Shown here one piece after another: positions 16,267 to 24,837 of a stretch of DNA of 64,000 nt (positions are counted from its first letter, which is position 1; each line of letters begins with the position of its first letter). The notes under the pieces are model-generated. The model worked only from the letters and a program-made list of their open reading frames with translations. It was not told where the DNA came from and did not search any database. The translations under genes and the position numbers were made by a program. Source of the stretch: Mycolicibacterium peregrinum (GTDB taxonomy: Bacteria; Actinomycetota; Actinomycetes; Mycobacteriales; Mycobacteriaceae). Location: assembly GCF_001665625.1 (NCBI RefSeq), contig NZ_LZSY01000140.1, positions 22,533-86,532 of the forward strand. The letters are read 5' to 3'.

Positions 16267-17583
16267 GTGGCCGACCACCGTAAGCGCGCGCGATCATCGG
16301 CTGCCGTGGTGGCCGGTGCCACCGCGGGCCTAGCCGCGGTGCTCACCTTCGGACATGTCGCCGACGCGCTGGCGGCCACCCTGCCGGGCGGCAATGCCGT
16401 GGTCGGCGTCGGCGGGGCGAAGAACCCGAACAGCGACCGGATCCCGAACAAGTTCCAGAGCAATTACGTGCCGTACGGCGGCGAGTTCGTCGGTACCAAC
16501 CCAAGCCAGTTCTACGGCGTCAACTACCCGGCCACATTGCCGATCGATGACAGCGTCGCCGAGGGCCGCCAGCCGCTGATCGACACAGTCGCCCAAGCGC
16601 GCACCGCGGCCGGCCCCGGCGGGACCGTCTACATCGTCAGTTACTCCGAGGGGACCATCGTCGCCGAGACGTACAAGCGCGAACTCGATGCCCAAAACAG
16701 CCCTGACACCGGCGCGTTGAAGTTCGTGTACATCGCGGCGCCCACGGTTCCCAACGGCGGAATCTATGCCCGCTTCCCGAATATGGGACCGCTCGGGCTC
16801 CTCGGATTCACCAGCACCGGCGCAGCCGAACAGTCGCCCTATGACGAAACCTTCATCACCATCGAGTACGACCCGGTCGGTGACTTCCCGGCCTACGCCA
16901 ATCCACTGGCACTGGCCAATGCCGCGGCCGGGTTCGTCTATCTGCACGGCGACCCGACGCCGGATGCCACCGACCTCAACAATCCCGACGCCGTCATCGT
17001 GAAGACCGTCACCACGCCGGGTGGCGGGACAGACACCTACATCCTGGTCAAGACCGAGCACCTGCCCTTGCTGCAGCCCATCCGCGACGTGTCGACCGCA
17101 CTGCACACCACGGCATTCACCGAGCCGGTGCTCGGCGCGATCGAGCCCACCCTCAAGCTCGCCGTCGACATGGGCTACACCGATCGCGACTACTCCGATC
17201 CCGCCACGGCTACCCGGTTCTCGTTGATCACGCCCCCGAAGCGGATTGCCGAGACCCTGAACCAGCTCCCCGGTGCCTTGCAGCAGGGAGCGGACAACTT
17301 CAAGGATGGATTGCCCTCGACGACACCACCTTCGACGGCTCCGGCACCCACCGTCCGTATCGCGGCAAAGCAGGAAGCCCCCAAGGCAGTCGAGACGAAT
17401 GCCGACGCCGAGTCCCCGAAGAAGCCCATCAAGCGCGCACCCGTACAGCGGCGCGACGAGATGCGAAACACGATGTCGGATGTGGCGAAGAACGTCAGGG
17501 ACTCTTTCAAGCCCAAGCCCAAGTCCGAGCCCAAGCACCGGGCCAAGCCGCAACAGGCGTCAGACACGGACAAGGCTGCCTAG
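16267..17583 (+). CDS. Secreted PE-PPE-domain serine hydrolase with basic C-terminal tail
   Basis: A 438-residue protein from GTG 16267 with GAGGAG about five bases upstream. It has an N-terminal signal-like hydrophobic stretch (SAAVVAGATAGLAAVLTF) ending near an AAT/ATLPGG cleavage region. The PE-PPE domain (PF08237, alpha/beta hydrolase) follows, with the nucleophile motif SYSEGT (about residues 125-130) and NYPATLPIDDSVAEGRQPL. Unlike PE/PPE proteins it lacks a PE or PPE N-terminus. The last about 90 residues are Pro/Lys/Arg-rich (KPKPKSEPKHRAKP) and look unstructured. It probably acts on lipids or esters at the cell envelope. It lies 24 bp before a PBP gene. Confidence 0.9.
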   Translation: MADHRKRARSSAAVVAGATAGLAAVLTFGHVADALAATLPGGNAVVGVGGAKNPNSDRIPNKFQSNYVPYGGEFVGTNPSQFYGVNYPATLPIDDSVAEGRQPLIDTVAQARTAAGPGGTVYIVSYSEGTIVAETYKRELDAQNSPDTGALKFVYIAAPTVPNGGIYARFPNMGPLGLLGFTSTGAAEQSPYDETFITIEYDPVGDFPAYANPLALANAAAGFVYLHGDPTPDATDLNNPDAVIVKTVTTPGGGTDTYILVKTEHLPLLQPIRDVSTALHTTAFTEPVLGAIEPTLKLAVDMGYTDRDYSDPATATRFSLITPPKRIAETLNQLPGALQQGADNFKDGLPSTTPPSTAPAPTVRIAAKQEAPKAVETNADAESPKKPIKRAPVQRRDEMRNTMSDVAKNVRDSFKPKPKSEPKHRAKPQQASDTDKAA

Positions 17584-17607
17584 AGCCCGGGATGTCATGC
17601 TGGGGGC

Positions 17608-19380
17608 ATGACTCGACGGCACCGTCCCGCCATCGTCTGGTTCCTGCTGCTCGGCCTGTTTCTTCCCGTCGTGGGATGCTCGTCGTCCCCGGACCCGGCT
17701 GACCGATTCGCCGCATTCGCCGATGCCCTGCAACGCAAGGACGCTCACGGCGCGGCCGTGCAGACCAATGACCCTGCAGCTGCCGAGCCGGCAATCACCT
17801 CGATGTTCAACGGCATGGGGGACGCTGCCTCGGTCAAGGTCAGCGCCGAACCCGATGACCAGACCGGCGCGACCCTGAAGTATCAGTGGTCCTGGGGTGA
17901 GGGCCACGATTTCGGCTACGACACCACCGGCACCGCTGCCAAGACCGGCGACGACTGGCTGATCGCCTGGACCCCGACGCTGTTGCACCGAGATCTGCAG
18001 GACGGCTTGCGCTTTCAGTACAGCACCGACAGTGACCTGCAGACCCCGGTGCTCGACCGGACCGGCCAGCCATTGATGACCTGGCAGACCGTTGGCGTCG
18101 TGTCGCTGGACCGCGCCCACGTCGGTTCCGCCGCGCCGCTTGCCGCGCTGTTGAACCGCTTCGATGCCACTACGACCGCGGAATCCATCGGCGCGCAGTT
18201 CACGTCGAACACCGACGACCGCGTGACGGTGATGAAACTGCGCGAAGACGACCTCGCCCAGGTGCGCGACCAGCTGGCCCAGATTCCGGGGGTCACCGTG
18301 GCCGAGCAGGGTGACCTGCTGACTGCCGACCGCCAGCTGTCTTCGCCGGCCATCGGCGGGCTCACCGAGCTGTGGCACGACCGGATCACCAAAGCCGCCG
18401 GATGGTCGGTCTATCTGGTCGACGCCGAGGGCGCGGCCGCGCAGCGGCTCAAGGCGCAACCGCCCGCACCGACCGACCCGATGCGCACCACGATGGACCT
18501 GCGGCTGCAACTGCTCGCCCAACAGGCCGTCGACCAGGAGACGCGTCCCGCGGTGCTGGTGGCGTTGTCGGGCAAGACGGGCGGGATTCTGGCTGCCGCA
18601 CAGAACACGGCGGCGGATCCCCAAGGCGCCATTGCCTTTTCCGGGCTCTACCCGCCGGGGTCGACGTTCAAGACCATCACCACCGCAGCCGCGCTGGAGG
18701 CGAACCTGGCCACCCCGGACAGCCCGGTGGCATGCCCCGGTAGGTTGACGATCGAGAACCGCACCATTCCCAACGACGATGACTTCGACCTGGGGACCGT
18801 GCCTTTGGCGTCGGCGTTCTCCCACTCGTGCAACACCAGCATGGCGGCACTGTCGGAGAAGTTGCCCGCCGATGCGCTCACCAAGACGGCGCGCGCGTTC
18901 GGTATCGGGGTGGACTTCACCATTCCGGGGCTCACGACTGTTACGGGCCGCGTTCCCAACGCCGACACTGCCGCCCAGCGGGTGGAGAACGGTATCGGCC
19001 AGGGCACGGTGACCGTCAGCCCGTTCGGTCTCGCCGTCGCCGAGGCGAGCTTGGCGCACGGCTCGACAGTCCTGCCCAGCCTGGTCGACGGTGAGAAGGT
19101 GACCGCCGATACCCCCTCCGAAGCACTGCCGGCCGGGGTCACCGCAGCGCTGCGGGACATGATGCGCAAGACCGTCACCGAGGGCACCGCCAGCCAGTTG
19201 AGCGATATCCCGGATCTCGGCGGCAAGACCGGTACGGCGGAATTCGGCGACAACACGCACTCGCACGGGTGGTTCGCCGGTATCGCCGGTGACATCGCGT
19301 TCGCGACGCTGGTGGTGGGCGGGGACTCCTCGACGCCTGCGGTCAAGATCTCGGGAGATTTCCTGCGGTCCGCGGGCTGA
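17608..19380 (+). CDS. Class B penicillin-binding lipoprotein (PBP-lipo, MecA_N + transpeptidase)
   Basis: A 590-residue protein from ATG 17608. A lipoprotein signal ends at VVGCSS (Cys near residue 24). Residues about 30-145 form an NTF2-like MecA N-terminal domain, then a dimerisation/linker region, then the transpeptidase with SxxK (STFK, Ser352), SxN (SCN, Ser407) and KTGT (Lys540). It cross-links peptidoglycan outside the membrane and resembles M. tuberculosis Rv2864c (PbpLipo), associated with beta-lactam tolerance. The upstream PE-PPE hydrolase gene is 24 bp away, suggesting co-transcription at the envelope. Confidence 0.95.
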   Translation: MTRRHRPAIVWFLLLGLFLPVVGCSSSPDPADRFAAFADALQRKDAHGAAVQTNDPAAAEPAITSMFNGMGDAASVKVSAEPDDQTGATLKYQWSWGEGHDFGYDTTGTAAKTGDDWLIAWTPTLLHRDLQDGLRFQYSTDSDLQTPVLDRTGQPLMTWQTVGVVSLDRAHVGSAAPLAALLNRFDATTTAESIGAQFTSNTDDRVTVMKLREDDLAQVRDQLAQIPGVTVAEQGDLLTADRQLSSPAIGGLTELWHDRITKAAGWSVYLVDAEGAAAQRLKAQPPAPTDPMRTTMDLRLQLLAQQAVDQETRPAVLVALSGKTGGILAAAQNTAADPQGAIAFSGLYPPGSTFKTITTAAALEANLATPDSPVACPGRLTIENRTIPNDDDFDLGTVPLASAFSHSCNTSMAALSEKLPADALTKTARAFGIGVDFTIPGLTTVTGRVPNADTAAQRVENGIGQGTVTVSPFGLAVAEASLAHGSTVLPSLVDGEKVTADTPSEALPAGVTAALRDMMRKTVTEGTASQLSDIPDLGGKTGTAEFGDNTHSHGWFAGIAGDIAFATLVVGGDSSTPAVKISGDFLRSAG

Positions 19381-19406
19381 TCGACGCGGAGGATGTGAGC
19401 ACCCTG

Positions 19407-20774
19407 TCAGGCGCCCGACGCCACCTCCAGCGCCTTGAGCGAGTCCTCCAGATGGCTGAGCATCCGCTGCAGGTGCGGCACACTGCGCCGGCATCCGACC
19501 AGCCCGAAATCCAGGTTGTCGGCATTGTTGGCCAAGGTGATGTTCATCGCCTGCCCGTCCAGCGCGATCGACAGTGGATAGTTGCCGTCAAGCCGAGCGC
19601 CCTTCCAGTACAAGGGATGTCGCGGCCCGGGCACGTTGGAGATGACCAGGTTGAAGGGCGGTGTCGTGGCCTTGACGAATCCGGGAACCGCAGCCAGGCC
19701 GAGCGGGGCGATCATCAGCGCCGACAGCGCCAGGGCCTGGACTCTCGGCAGTTCGGAGAACACCTTCTTGTTGCCCCGCATCGACTCCCCGACGACATTC
19801 AGCCGCTCGGCGGGGTCATCCACATCGGTACCCAGATTGCACAGGACCGTGCCGACCATATTGCCGCCGGCGTCGGCCTCGTGTTCGGCGCGCAGGCTCA
19901 CGGGCACCATCGCGATCAACGGTTGGTCCGGCAGCGCATCCTGTTCCACGAGATAGGCACGTAGCGCTCCGGCGCACACCGTGAGCACCACATCGTTGAC
20001 TGTGAACCCGGCGGCCCGCGAGATCCGCTGGAACCGCTCCAGCGGCCAGGACTGGGCCGCGACCCGGCGGGCTCCGCCGATCTTGACGTTGAACATGGTC
20101 TTGGGAGCCGCGAACGGCAGGGTGAGTTGCTGTTCGAGCAGCGCCGAACGGGCCAGCTTGACCGTCGACGGCGCCAGCCCCGCGACCGAGCCGACGGTAT
20201 CGGTGACCGCCCGCAGCACCGACGAACTCTGGTGCTCCCGCTTGCGGCGCGGCAGCGACCACGGCACCCGCACCTCGGTGTCATCCGGATCCTGCGACAG
20301 GGTGCGCATCAACAGCTTCAGCGCCGACACCCCGTCGATCAACGAATGGTGCATCTTGGTGTAGACCGCGAACCTGCCGTCGGCGAGTCCTTCGATCAGG
20401 TGCGCCTCCCACAGCGGACGGTGCCGATCGAGCAGGCCGCCGTGCAGACGGGAGGTCAACTCCAGCAGATCCCGAACGCGGCCCGGGGTCGGCAGCGCGG
20501 ACCGGCGCAGGTGGTAGTCCATGTCGACGTCGTTGTCGTAGGTCCAGCCGACGTTCGCGATGCCGCCGAGGATGGTCGCCGGGTGTTTGCGGAACACCGG
20601 CTGAATGTCGGTCTGGGCCACCATCTCCTCGTGCAGTTCGCGCACGAAGTCACTGCCCGCGCCGGCCGGAGGTTCGTAGAGCGCGAGGCCACCGACATGG
20701 AACGGGTGCTCCCGGGTCTCAGCGATCAGGAACATCGAATCGGTCGGCGACATCAGATCCATGGACACATTCAA
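19407..20774 (-). CDS. Wax ester synthase/diacylglycerol acyltransferase (WS/DGAT)
   Basis: A 455-residue protein from ATG 20774 (ATG 20762 is also possible: MDLMSPTDSMFLI). It has the catalytic HHSLIDG (residues 142-148, an HHxxxDG motif) and family motifs NDVVLTVCAGALRAYL and NLVISNVPGPRHPLYWKGARL. The enzyme esterifies diacylglycerol with acyl-CoA to triacylglycerol, or fatty alcohol to wax ester, at the membrane/lipid droplet face. Mycobacteria carry many paralogues (Tgs), so the specific role is open. It is convergent with the PBP gene, 26 bp apart. Confidence 0.95.
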   Translation of the reverse strand: MNVSMDLMSPTDSMFLIAETREHPFHVGGLALYEPPAGAGSDFVRELHEEMVAQTDIQPVFRKHPATILGGIANVGWTYDNDVDMDYHLRRSALPTPGRVRDLLELTSRLHGGLLDRHRPLWEAHLIEGLADGRFAVYTKMHHSLIDGVSALKLLMRTLSQDPDDTEVRVPWSLPRRKREHQSSSVLRAVTDTVGSVAGLAPSTVKLARSALLEQQLTLPFAAPKTMFNVKIGGARRVAAQSWPLERFQRISRAAGFTVNDVVLTVCAGALRAYLVEQDALPDQPLIAMVPVSLRAEHEADAGGNMVGTVLCNLGTDVDDPAERLNVVGESMRGNKKVFSELPRVQALALSALMIAPLGLAAVPGFVKATTPPFNLVISNVPGPRHPLYWKGARLDGNYPLSIALDGQAMNITLANNADNLDFGLVGCRRSVPHLQRMLSHLEDSLKALEVASGA

Positions 20775-20872
20775 CGCCGTTGCGACGAGCTCTGACGAAG
20801 ACCGGGCGAATCAGGCGAAACAAGTAGCCGACTACTCATGCACCGGCCGCGGCGAACGCCCAAGATCTAGAC

Positions 20873-21283
20873 ATGCTGAGCCCGACAGCAGCACGCACCG
20901 CGCTGGCCGTGATCCGGATCCTCAATGGCGCGACCGCCCTTGTGGCCCCCGAAAGACTTCTCACCCGCCTCGGCGTCGACACCGCACGCGATCGTTCGGC
21001 CGCCTATCCGTTCCGGATGTTCGGCATCAGGACCGTGCTGATCGGGCTGGATCTGCTCGTCCTGCGGGGCAGCGAACTTCGTCGGGCCGAGAACCTCGCC
21101 GTCCTGATCCACGCCACCGACACCCTGTCGGCCGCCGTCACCACAGCGCGCGGCGATCTGCCGCGCCGCCACGGCGTGACGGCCACAGTCATCTCCGCCA
21201 TCAACACCGCTCTCGCCGTCATTGCCTGGAAAGGATCCCGTCATGCCATCGCTTCTCACGAGGTTGTTTCTCAAGACCACTGA
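20873..21283 (+). CDS. Small membrane protein of unknown function
   Basis: A 136-residue protein from ATG 20873 with three to four hydrophobic segments (around ALAVIRILNGATALVA, TVLIGLDLLVL, DTLSAAVTTA and VISAINTALAVIAW). No catalytic motif was recognised. Its last 41 bp overlap the start of the heme peroxidase gene in another frame, so the two are probably co-expressed. The layout suggests a small helper membrane protein for the peroxidase, but this is inference only. Confidence 0.7.
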   Translation: MLSPTAARTALAVIRILNGATALVAPERLLTRLGVDTARDRSAAYPFRMFGIRTVLIGLDLLVLRGSELRRAENLAVLIHATDTLSAAVTTARGDLPRRHGVTATVISAINTALAVIAWKGSRHAIASHEVVSQDH

Positions 21284-23018
21284 GCTGGTCGACCGGCGGA
21301 TCGGCTGGGACAAGCTGCCCCCGATCGTCGGCATCTCGGTGCTGGTCGGGATCCGCGATTCCCTGCGCGAGCACAACCTGTACGACACCTACCAGGGCAA
21401 GCCACCGGAGGCGCCGCCGCTGGCCCCGACCGATTACCTGACCGCCCGGACGGCCAACGGTTCCTACAACGACCTCTCGGCGCCGTCGATGGGCATGGCC
21501 GACACCCGGTTCGGGCGCAATGTGCCCCTGGCCGAGGGCCGGGCCGAGACGCTGCCGCAGCTGATGGATCCCAATCCCCGACTGATCAGCACCAAACTGT
21601 TGCAGCGCCGCGAATTCAAGCCGGCCACCACACTCAACGTGCTCGCCGGGGCGTGGTTGCAGTTCGAGACCCGGGACTGGTTCAGCCACGGTACCGACGC
21701 CAATCGGATGCTCGAGATCCCCCGCCCCGACGGGGACGACGAATGGCCCGAGGACACCATCAAGGTCCCAGCCACGGCCGTCGACCCCACGGCCGCGCCG
21801 GGCGGTTCGACCTTTGTCAACACCGAAACCCACTGGTGGGATGCCTCGCAGATCTACGGCAGCAACCAGGATTTCCAGAAGGCCGTCCGTAGCGGCAAGG
21901 GCGGCAAGGTGCGCATCGACGCCGACGGGTTCATCGACATCGACCCGGCCCTCATCGGCGCTTCCGGTGGCGCGGACGGCTGGTGGCTGGGCATGGAGCT
22001 GATGGGCACGATATTCATGCGTGAGCACAACGCCATCTGTGACCGGCTCAGGGCGGCATATCCGAACTGGGACGACGACCAACTGTTCAACAAGGCACGA
22101 CTCATCAACGCCGCGCTGATCGCCAAGATCCACACCATCGAATGGACCCCGGCGATCCTGGGGCATCCGACCCTGCAGATCGGGATGCGGGCCAACTGGT
22201 TCGGCCTGGCCGGTGAGCGGGTCAAGGAGTTGTTCGGCCGGATCGGGTCCAGCGATGTGGTCAGCGGTATCCCAGGCTCGACCACCGACCACCACACCGC
22301 CCCGTATTCGATCACCGAGGACTTCGTCACCGTCTACCGGATGCACCCCCTGGTGCCCGATGATTATGAATTCCTCAGCCTGACAACCGGAGTCGAGCCA
22401 CGCCAACTCACCTTCGGCGAGATCCACGGCGGGGCGAACTCCCGCGGTGTCCTCAAGAGCATGGGTGTGGCCGAGTGCCTGTACTCGCTGGGCGTCGCCC
22501 ATCCTGGCGCGGTCACCCTGCACAACAGCCCGAACTTCATGCGGAACTTCCAGCGCACCGACGAACACACACTCGACATGATCGCCACCGACATCCTGCG
22601 CTCCCGGGAACGAGGAGTCCCGCGCTACAACGACTTCCGCCGTGCATTGCGACTGAACCCGGTGACCAGTTTCGACCAGATCAGCGGCGGCGACGCTTCC
22701 ACCGCCGCTGTGATGGCCGAGATCTACGGCGGCGACATCGAGAAGGTGGACACCACCGTCGGCATGTTCGGCGAAAAACTGCCAGAGGGATTCGGGTTCA
22801 GCGACACCGCATTCCGGATCTTCGTGCTGATGGCCACCCGTCGCCTCAAGAGCGACCGGTTCTACACCGTGGACTTCACGCCGCGCGTCTACACCCCCGA
22901 GGGCATGGACTGGATCGACCACAACGACATGACCTCGGTGTTGCTGCGGCACTATCCCGAGCTCGAGCCGTCACTGCGCGGGCAGCGCAACGCCTTCGCG
23001 CCGTGGGCGCGGATCTAG
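21243..23018 (+). CDS. Heme-dependent peroxidase/alpha-dioxygenase-like protein
   Basis: A 591-residue protein; ATG 21243 (MPSLLTRLFLKTTELVDRRI) is used, although an upstream start at 21222 is open. It matches the animal heme peroxidase superfamily, closest in feel to fatty-acid alpha-dioxygenases: distal-side DWFSH (about residues 144-148), HWWDASQIYGSN, MREHNAICD, and the proximal-side YRMHPLVPDDY (about 367-377). Members use heme to oxygenate fatty acids or peroxides. It overlaps a small membrane protein gene by 41 bp. Whether it is an alpha-dioxygenase or a general peroxidase cannot be settled here. Confidence 0.9.
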   Translation: MPSLLTRLFLKTTELVDRRIGWDKLPPIVGISVLVGIRDSLREHNLYDTYQGKPPEAPPLAPTDYLTARTANGSYNDLSAPSMGMADTRFGRNVPLAEGRAETLPQLMDPNPRLISTKLLQRREFKPATTLNVLAGAWLQFETRDWFSHGTDANRMLEIPRPDGDDEWPEDTIKVPATAVDPTAAPGGSTFVNTETHWWDASQIYGSNQDFQKAVRSGKGGKVRIDADGFIDIDPALIGASGGADGWWLGMELMGTIFMREHNAICDRLRAAYPNWDDDQLFNKARLINAALIAKIHTIEWTPAILGHPTLQIGMRANWFGLAGERVKELFGRIGSSDVVSGIPGSTTDHHTAPYSITEDFVTVYRMHPLVPDDYEFLSLTTGVEPRQLTFGEIHGGANSRGVLKSMGVAECLYSLGVAHPGAVTLHNSPNFMRNFQRTDEHTLDMIATDILRSRERGVPRYNDFRRALRLNPVTSFDQISGGDASTAAVMAEIYGGDIEKVDTTVGMFGEKLPEGFGFSDTAFRIFVLMATRRLKSDRFYTVDFTPRVYTPEGMDWIDHNDMTSVLLRHYPELEPSLRGQRNAFAPWARI

Positions 23019-23034
23019 TTGGGACATCGGGCCG

Positions 23035-23592
23035 CTAGAAGGTGCGCTCGTAAATGTCCGCGGCGATCGCGATGGCCGTGTCGTTGCACTGCTCATCGGT
23101 GAGCGGCAGGTCACCCATCATTGCCACGCTCCAGGAGATGGTCAGCAGGGCCTGGCGGGCGTGATACACCGCGACGGGATCGTGGTCGGGGGCAGTCATG
23201 GCGTCGGAAACGGTGCGGAACTGGTAGCGCAGGTCGGCGCCGACCCCGAGCCGATTGAACGCCGCATAGTTCTCGTGCATGAACCGCGTCATGGCCCGGC
23301 CGGTGCCGTGCAGAACCGTGCCGTACCGTCGCAGGACCTCGAGTCCGGTTTCCCTGCCCGCAGGCTGATCGGCAGCCCAGCTCAGGATCTCGTCCACACC
23401 CGTACGCAAATCGTCGGCAAGGCTCACCACGATGTCCTCTTTTGCCGGGAAGTGGTAGTAGACAGCGGCCTTCGTGATCCCGAGACTTTCGGCGATCTGA
23501 CGGATCGAGGTGTGGTCGTAGCCGTGGGCCGAGAACAGCTCAAGGGCCACGGCGCGGATCTTGTCGCGGGTGTCGGTCCGTCGACCTGCCAT
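23035..23592 (-). CDS. TetR-family transcriptional regulator
   Basis: A 185-residue protein from ATG 23592. The helix-turn-helix is HTSIRQIAESLGITKAAVYY (about residues 27-46), followed by HFPAKEDIVVSL, typical of TetR. It is divergent from a methyltransferase gene, and the shared intergenic region holds two copies of a 26-bp palindrome-like box (23604-23629, 23649-23674). This predicts autoregulation and control of the methyltransferase. Its 3' end faces the heme peroxidase gene, 16 bp away. Confidence 0.93.
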   Translation of the reverse strand: MAGRRTDTRDKIRAVALELFSAHGYDHTSIRQIAESLGITKAAVYYHFPAKEDIVVSLADDLRTGVDEILSWAADQPAGRETGLEVLRRYGTVLHGTGRAMTRFMHENYAAFNRLGVGADLRYQFRTVSDAMTAPDHDPVAVYHARQALLTISWSVAMMGDLPLTDEQCNDTAIAIAADIYERTF

Positions 23593-23603
23593 CCAGCCCC
23601 TCC

Positions 23604-23629
23604 CATTACTTGACGCCCGGTAAGGGATG
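23604..23629. promoter_or_regulatory. TetR operator-like box 1
   Basis: This 26-bp box starts CATTACTTGACG, continues CCCGGTAAGGGATG, and lies 12 bp upstream of the tetR ATG. It matches the reverse complement of box 2 at 22 of 26 positions by eye, so the two boxes are inverted copies on either side of the divergent promoters. Confidence 0.75.
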
Positions 23630-23648
23630 AGCTTAGCGTGGCCGGATC

Positions 23649-23674
23649 CATTACTTACCTGCCGTCAAGTAATG
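23649..23674. promoter_or_regulatory. TetR operator-like box 2
   Basis: The box has perfect outer arms CATTACTT (23649-23656) and AAGTAATG (23667-23674) and includes CCGTCAAGTAATG, the inverted counterpart of CATTACTTGACG in box 1. It lies 26 bp upstream of the methyltransferase ATG at 23700, where a repressor would block transcription. An alternative ATG at 23676 abuts the box and is less likely to be used. Confidence 0.78.
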
Positions 23675-23699
23675 AATGAGACGCATCGAGGGGGAATCC

Positions 23700-24566
23700 A
23701 TGCACGGTTCACAGCTGCCCACAACACTGACCGGCCCACCACTCACCGCCGTCGGGGTCGCGGTGATCCGAGCCCGGGAATCCGAACGGGATGACCGCCT
23801 CTATGCCGATCCTTACGCCGCCCGCTTCGTCGCGGCAGCACAGCAGGCCTATCTCGCCCCGGACGCGCCCGAGGGTGCCGCCGAAACCTGGGCGACCGTG
23901 TTGCGATTGGCCGCGATGATGTACGAATCCCGCACAGTCGGTGTCCGCCTGGTCGACGACGCCTTGACCCAAGCGGCTGATGCCGGGCGCACCCAGATCG
24001 TGTTGATCGGCGCCGGGCTGGACACCCACGCGTTCCGGCTGACCTGGCCCGGGTCCGTGCACCTGTTCGAGGTCGATCTACCCCAGCTCTTCGCCTTCAA
24101 GGAACCGACCCTGCGCGACGCCGTCGCGACCTGCGAGCGCCACGTCATCGAGGCCGACCTGTCCGACTCAGACTGGGCAGAATCCCTGGTGACCAACGGG
24201 TTTGATCCCACCATCCCGACGCATTGGGTCGACCATGCCCTGATGACACTGCCGAGGGCCGCGGCTCGCGCCGGGGTCGAGGCGATCACGCGACTGTCCG
24301 CGCCCGGCAGCCGGTACGAATTCCCGACCATGGGTAGCCAGAGCTTCAACACCACACTGAAGTCGGTGGACGGCGCCGCGGACCTGTATCGCGGCACGTC
24401 CAATGTCGATCGGGGCCTCGGTGACGACGCCCGGCACTGGATCGAAAGCCTGGGGTGGTCAACGTCTTTCACCAGCTTCGCCGAACTGGCCGCACGCTAT
24501 CCCCGCAAGGTCGGTTCAGACGCCGGCAGCGGAACCGTCACCGCCACCCGGTTGGAAACCCTGTGA
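23700..24566 (+). CDS. SAM-dependent methyltransferase, LCM/TIGR00027 family
   Basis: A 288-residue protein. I chose ATG 23700 because GAGGGGGA precedes it by about five bases; ATG 23676 is in frame but touches the operator. The family motif GAGLDTHAFR (about residues 105-114) is the SAM-binding glycine loop typical of the large mycobacterial 'putative S-adenosyl-L-methionine-dependent methyltransferase' group, related to leucine carboxyl methyltransferases. The acceptor substrate is unknown. It is divergent from a TetR gene through two operator boxes, so it is likely induced by that regulator's ligand. Confidence 0.9.
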   Translation: MHGSQLPTTLTGPPLTAVGVAVIRARESERDDRLYADPYAARFVAAAQQAYLAPDAPEGAAETWATVLRLAAMMYESRTVGVRLVDDALTQAADAGRTQIVLIGAGLDTHAFRLTWPGSVHLFEVDLPQLFAFKEPTLRDAVATCERHVIEADLSDSDWAESLVTNGFDPTIPTHWVDHALMTLPRAAARAGVEAITRLSAPGSRYEFPTMGSQSFNTTLKSVDGAADLYRGTSNVDRGLGDDARHWIESLGWSTSFTSFAELAARYPRKVGSDAGSGTVTATRLETL

Positions 24567-24666
24567 CGAACGTGCAGGTTGTTGTCGCAATTTCGCCATC
24601 AGCGACAGAAAGGCTGCACGCTCGACACAGCGCCCAGGCGAGTGATCTGCGTCGCGCGCTGATCGC

Positions 24667-24703
24667 AAAAAATCCCGCTACCTGCGAGAACAGGTGCGGG
24701 ATT
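24667..24703 (-). terminator. Rho-independent terminator of tRNA-Ser(CGA)
   Basis: Arms AATCCCGC (24671-24678) and GCGGGATT (24696-24703), extended inside by ACCTG/CAGGT, form a strong hairpin. On the minus strand it is followed by TTTTTT (A-run 24667-24672 on the plus strand). It lies directly after the tRNA gene in its direction of transcription. Confidence 0.85.
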
Positions 24704-24705
24704 TA

Positions 24706-24796
24706 TGGCGGTGGCGGAGGGATTTGAACCCTCGGACGGGGGTTACCCGTCACACGCTTTCGAGGCGTGCTCCTTAGGCCGCTCGGACACGCCACC
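24706..24796 (-). tRNA. tRNA-Ser, anticodon CGA
   Basis: The reverse complement folds as a class II tRNA: acceptor GGTGGCG/CGCCACC, discriminator G, encoded CCA, a long variable arm (GTGACGGGTAACCCCCGTC) and T-loop GGTTCAAATCC. The anticodon stem GCACG(C)/GCGTGT encloses loop CTCGAAA, so the anticodon is CGA reading UCG. It is followed by a Rho-independent terminator. Confidence 0.95.
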
Positions 24797-24837
24797 GTGT
24801 GGCAGCTTACCGGGCGAGCGCGCCAAGCCCTAATCGC

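Noticed and set aside
17560..19494. 644-codon minus-strand ORF
   Set aside because: It lies antisense across the whole PBP gene, which has all three transpeptidase motifs; its translation is Arg/Gly-rich without any domain. It is a shadow frame in GC-rich DNA.
21219..22952. 577-codon minus-strand ORF
   Set aside because: Antisense to the heme peroxidase gene, low-complexity translation and no motifs.
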